Assembly: GCA_030704225.1 (NCBI GenBank)
Contig: CP131915.1
Location: forward strand, 124,001 to 188,000
Length of the DNA stretch: 64,000 nucleotides
From: Kosakonia sp. H02
GTDB taxonomy: Bacteria > Pseudomonadota > Gammaproteobacteria > Enterobacterales > Enterobacteriaceae
Reading direction: 5' to 3'
Part shown: positions 61,339 to 64,000 of the stretch, piece by piece
How the letters are laid out: every line of letters starts with the position of its first letter
How positions within the stretch are numbered: the first letter of the stretch is position 1
Made by a program: the position numbers and the translations under genes
Notes under the pieces: model-generated
Database searches by the model: none
The model's input: the letters and a program-made list of their open reading frames with translations, nothing else
What the model was told of the DNA's origin: nothing

Positions 61339-62748
61339 ATGACAATTTCCTCTGTCCTGCGTACTCAAGACAAAATAGGCTATGGCCTCGGAGATATGGC
61401 GAGTGCACTGGTCTGGCAAACGGCAACGCTATTTCTCGCTTATTTTTATACCGATGTGTTTGGCTTACCCGCTGCGATCATGGGGACCATGTTTTTAGTG
61501 GTTCGTATTATCGATGCGTTTGTTGATCCCTGTATCGGTGCGCTGGTGGATCGCACACAAACCCGGCATGGCCGTTTTCGCCCGTGGCTATTATGGTTTG
61601 CCATTCCGTTTGGCGTCAGTTGCGTTATCACCTTCTATGTGCCGGACGTCGGCGCGACGGGCAAAATTATTTATGCCTGCGTCACTTATGCCATTCTCAG
61701 TTTTATCTATTCCGCTATTAACGTCCCGTACTGCGCCATGCCGGGCGCGCTGACGATGGATCCTCACGAGCGGCATTCGCTGCAATCCTGGCGCTTTGGC
61801 CTGTCATTTATTGGTGGATTGATTGTTACGGTGATTGCGCTGCCGCTGGTGGCTCACCTTGGTGATGGCAACGTGCAAAAAGGCTATTTCTACGCCATGA
61901 GCATGATGGGCGTACTCGGTATTCTTCTTTTCTTCGGCTGCTTCTTTATGACCCGCGAGCGTTTTACGCCGCGTAATGATACCTCCGGGTCGATATTCAG
62001 CGATCTCAAACTGCTGGCGGCAAACAGCCAGTGGCGCATTGTTTTCCTGTTTAATATTTTGCTGTTAACCGCCGTGGTAACGCGCGGGTCGGCAACCATG
62101 TATTACGTCAAATATGTATTACAACGCCCGGAGATGGTGTTTACCTTTATTGTTTCGGGAATGATTGCCGCGCTGACAGGCGCATTATTATCGGCACGCT
62201 TATTGGGGAAATTCGATCGCGTTCGCGCTTATCAGTGGACAATTATTACTTTCGTGATCTTTGCGGCGCTGATTTTTATCATCCCGCCGACTCAGGTGTG
62301 GCTTATTTTTGCCCTTAATATTGTGTTCAGTTTTATTCAAAACCTGACCACGCCGCTACAGTGGACCATGTTCTCCGATGTGGTGGATTACGAAGAGCAT
62401 CGCAGCGGGCGACGCCTGGATGGCCTGGTCTTTTCCACGGCGTTATTCGCCATCAAATTTGGCCTTGCGCTGGGTGGCGCAGTGGTGGGGTGGATCCTCG
62501 GCGCCGTCGATTACATTCCCAACCAGGCTCAACAAACTGCCACTGTACTGAACACCATCAACGCGCTGTTCACCCTGATCCCGTGCCTGCTATTTATCTG
62601 CATGGTGCTGCTGTTAACCCGCTACAAACTGAACAGCAGCGTTGCCGACAACATCGCTCAAGCGTTGTTGCGTAAACGTGGTGACAACCACAGCGCCACC
62701 GTGCCAGAGGCTTCCCCGGATATCAGTAACCCAGGAGTTACCCGATGA
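61339..62748 (+). CDS. Glycoside-pentoside-hexuronide (GPH) family cation symporter
   Basis: Inner-membrane sugar:cation symporter of the MelB/YicJ/YagG type, 469 residues with about twelve hydrophobic helices. The N terminus QDKIGYGLGDMASALVWQ with FFLAYFYTDVFG-like spacing and the VDPCIGALVDRTQTRHGRFRP loop are family signatures; the Asp/Glu and Arg of that loop contribute to the cation site in MelB. It overlaps the following glycosidase gene by ATGA, so imported glycosides are probably the substrate of that enzyme. Xylosides are the best guess from the YicJ/YagG likeness. It is not at this place in E. coli. Confidence 0.88.
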   Translation: MTISSVLRTQDKIGYGLGDMASALVWQTATLFLAYFYTDVFGLPAAIMGTMFLVVRIIDAFVDPCIGALVDRTQTRHGRFRPWLLWFAIPFGVSCVITFYVPDVGATGKIIYACVTYAILSFIYSAINVPYCAMPGALTMDPHERHSLQSWRFGLSFIGGLIVTVIALPLVAHLGDGNVQKGYFYAMSMMGVLGILLFFGCFFMTRERFTPRNDTSGSIFSDLKLLAANSQWRIVFLFNILLLTAVVTRGSATMYYVKYVLQRPEMVFTFIVSGMIAALTGALLSARLLGKFDRVRAYQWTIITFVIFAALIFIIPPTQVWLIFALNIVFSFIQNLTTPLQWTMFSDVVDYEEHRSGRRLDGLVFSTALFAIKFGLALGGAVVGWILGAVDYIPNQAQQTATVLNTINALFTLIPCLLFICMVLLLTRYKLNSSVADNIAQALLRKRGDNHSATVPEASPDISNPGVTR

Positions 62749-64000
62749 CCACAATCTATAAAGACGCAAACCGCCCCGTTGCCGAGCGTGTGGCGGATCT
62801 TCTTGCCCGTATGACGCCGGAAGAGAAATTCGCCCAGATGCACGCCCTGTGGCTGGTGCTCTCGCAAGAGGGCGATCACCGCGAACGAACCGATCTCAGT
62901 GATGAGTTTGCCGGTGTGAGTGCGCAAGACGCGCTGGCTGAGCGGCTTAAACGGGGCATAGGGCAAATAACCCGCCCGCTGGGAACGCATATTGTTGATG
63001 CGAAAAGCGGCGTGCGCGCCGCCAACCGGCTGCAAAAAACGCTGATGGAAGAGACGCGCCTCGGCATCCCGGCGCTGTTCCATGAAGAGTGCCTGGTCGG
63101 CTTACTGTGCAAAGATGCCACCCTGTTTCCCTCTTCCCTGAATTACGGTTCCACCTGGGATCCGGCGCTCGTTAAACGCGCAGCGCAGCAGATTGGCGAG
63201 GAAGCGCGTTCCACCGGGTGTAAACAAGGCCTGGCTCCGGTGCTGGATGTCTCACGCGATGTGCGCTGGGGGCGAACTGAAGAGACATTTGGCGAAGATC
63301 CGTGGCTGGTCGGGGTAATGGCCTGCGCCTATGTTGAGGGCCTCCAGGGCGAGAAGCGCGATATGCTGGCAACGCTCAAGCACTATGTCGGCCACTCCTT
63401 TAGCGAGGGCGCGCGTAATCATGCGCCGGTCCACCTCGGTTTTTGCGAATTAAACGATACCTTCCTGTTGCCGTTTGAGATGGCGGTAAAACTCGCCAAC
63501 GCCGGTTCGGTGATGCCGGCTTATCACGATATCGATAATCAGCCGGGCCATAGCGATCATTTTCTGCTCACCACCGTGTTGCGTGAGCAGTGGGGCTTTG
63601 ACGGTCTCATTGTTGCCGATTACGGCGGCGTCAGTTTGCTGCACCAACATCACGGCGTGACGCACGATGCCGCTGAATCTGCGGCGCTGGCCTTTAACGC
63701 CGGGCTGGATGTGGAACTACCAAAAGATGATTGCGCGCGCCATCTGGCGCAGGCCGTGGAGCGCGGGTTGATTTCGATGCAGAAAGTGGACGAAATTGTG
63801 GCCCGCGTGCTGGCGGTAAAATTCCACCTCGGCCTGTTTGAACAACCCTATAGCGATGAGCAGGGCATTGCGCTGCAATCAGCGAAGACGCGGCAAGTGG
63901 CGCGTGACGTCGCTACCCGTTCGCTGACGCTGCTGGAAAACAACGGCATTCTGCCCTTAAGCGGTACACCAAACGTGGCGGTCATCGGCCCGACCGCCGA
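62745..64000 (+). CDS. Glycoside hydrolase family 3 enzyme (beta-glycosidase/xylosidase), cut by window end
   Basis: The ATG at 62745 overlaps the symporter stop. The 418 codons present, with no stop before the window edge, cover the GH3 barrel domain and the beginning of the second domain (TRSLTLLENNGILPL). The catalytic nucleophile is the aspartate D292 in GLIVADYGGVS; GRTEETFGEDPWLVG and ATLKHYVGHS are substrate-site motifs. There is no signal peptide, so it acts in the cytoplasm on imported glycosides. Beta-xylosidase or beta-glucosidase activity cannot be separated by eye. Confidence 0.9.
   Translation, partial: MTTIYKDANRPVAERVADLLARMTPEEKFAQMHALWLVLSQEGDHRERTDLSDEFAGVSAQDALAERLKRGIGQITRPLGTHIVDAKSGVRAANRLQKTLMEETRLGIPALFHEECLVGLLCKDATLFPSSLNYGSTWDPALVKRAAQQIGEEARSTGCKQGLAPVLDVSRDVRWGRTEETFGEDPWLVGVMACAYVEGLQGEKRDMLATLKHYVGHSFSEGARNHAPVHLGFCELNDTFLLPFEMAVKLANAGSVMPAYHDIDNQPGHSDHFLLTTVLREQWGFDGLIVADYGGVSLLHQHHGVTHDAAESAALAFNAGLDVELPKDDCARHLAQAVERGLISMQKVDEIVARVLAVKFHLGLFEQPYSDEQGIALQSAKTRQVARDVATRSLTLLENNGILPLSGTPNVAVIGPTA

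Overview
The window is a stretch of enterobacterial chromosome. Gene content and order match the E. coli K-12 region from mipA to ppsA (read backwards relative to the K-12 map), and protein lengths usually agree to within a few residues. The strain is best placed among Enterobacter, Kosakonia or Klebsiella-like Enterobacteriaceae. It differs from E. coli by a class A acid phosphatase, a solitary flagellin, a lone KduD, a gtr O-antigen glucosylation cluster and a glycoside transporter/GH3 pair. No tRNA, rRNA, CRISPR array or intact insertion sequence was seen.

Layout. 1-9.3 kb: mipA, yeaE, yeaD, gapA, msrB, yeaC, pncA, ansA, sppA, ydjA (envelope, glycolysis, redox repair, asparagine and nicotinamide salvage). 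9.3-16 kb: a periplasmic acid phosphatase inserted between ydjA and selD, then topB, gdhA, ynjH, xthA. 16-22.5 kb: the astCADBE arginine succinyltransferase operon behind a sigma-54-type promoter. 22.8-31.5 kb: spy, ves, cho (LexA box), nadE, osmE, katE, cedA, tcyP, ydjM (LexA box). 31.6-37.8 kb: a KduD-type dehydrogenase, hxpB, yniB, yniA, ydiZ, pfkB, ydiY and a small secreted protein of unknown role. 37.9-43.7 kb is the accessory zone: an orphan flagellin with its own FliA-type promoter, a FumD-like gene, a 40-residue membrane peptide, and a remnant prophage or serotype-conversion element (tail-spike fragment plus gtrC-like, gtrB, gtrA). 43.7-51 kb: the translation block thrS-infC-rpmI-rplT-pheM-pheS-pheT-ihfA. 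51-61 kb: btuCED, nlpC, ydiV, selO, aroH, ppsR, ppsA. 61.3-64 kb: a GPH-family sugar symporter translationally coupled to a GH3 glycosidase that runs off the end.

The most unusual structure is at thrS. The gtr element lies between two exact 22-base direct repeats (40318-40339 and 43670-43691). The right copy is the first half and loop of the leader hairpin in which thrS mRNA imitates the anticodon arm of tRNA-Thr. The element therefore appears to have integrated into an mRNA imitation of a tRNA, and a second, diverged copy of the thrS promoter and leader is stranded on its far side. Other points worth checking are the orphan flagellin with an atypical central domain, a PhoB-like box enclosed by 13-base inverted repeats upstream of the acid phosphatase, and a perfect CRP-like palindrome in the aroH leader.

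Functional themes: nitrogen and amino-acid catabolism (ast, gdhA, ansA); central carbon switching (gapA, pfkB, ppsA with its regulator ppsR); envelope and stress functions (spy, osmE, katE, sppA, mipA); SOS functions (cho, ydjM); and core translation. Identifications come from reading the translated proteins against remembered family sequences; no database search was run.
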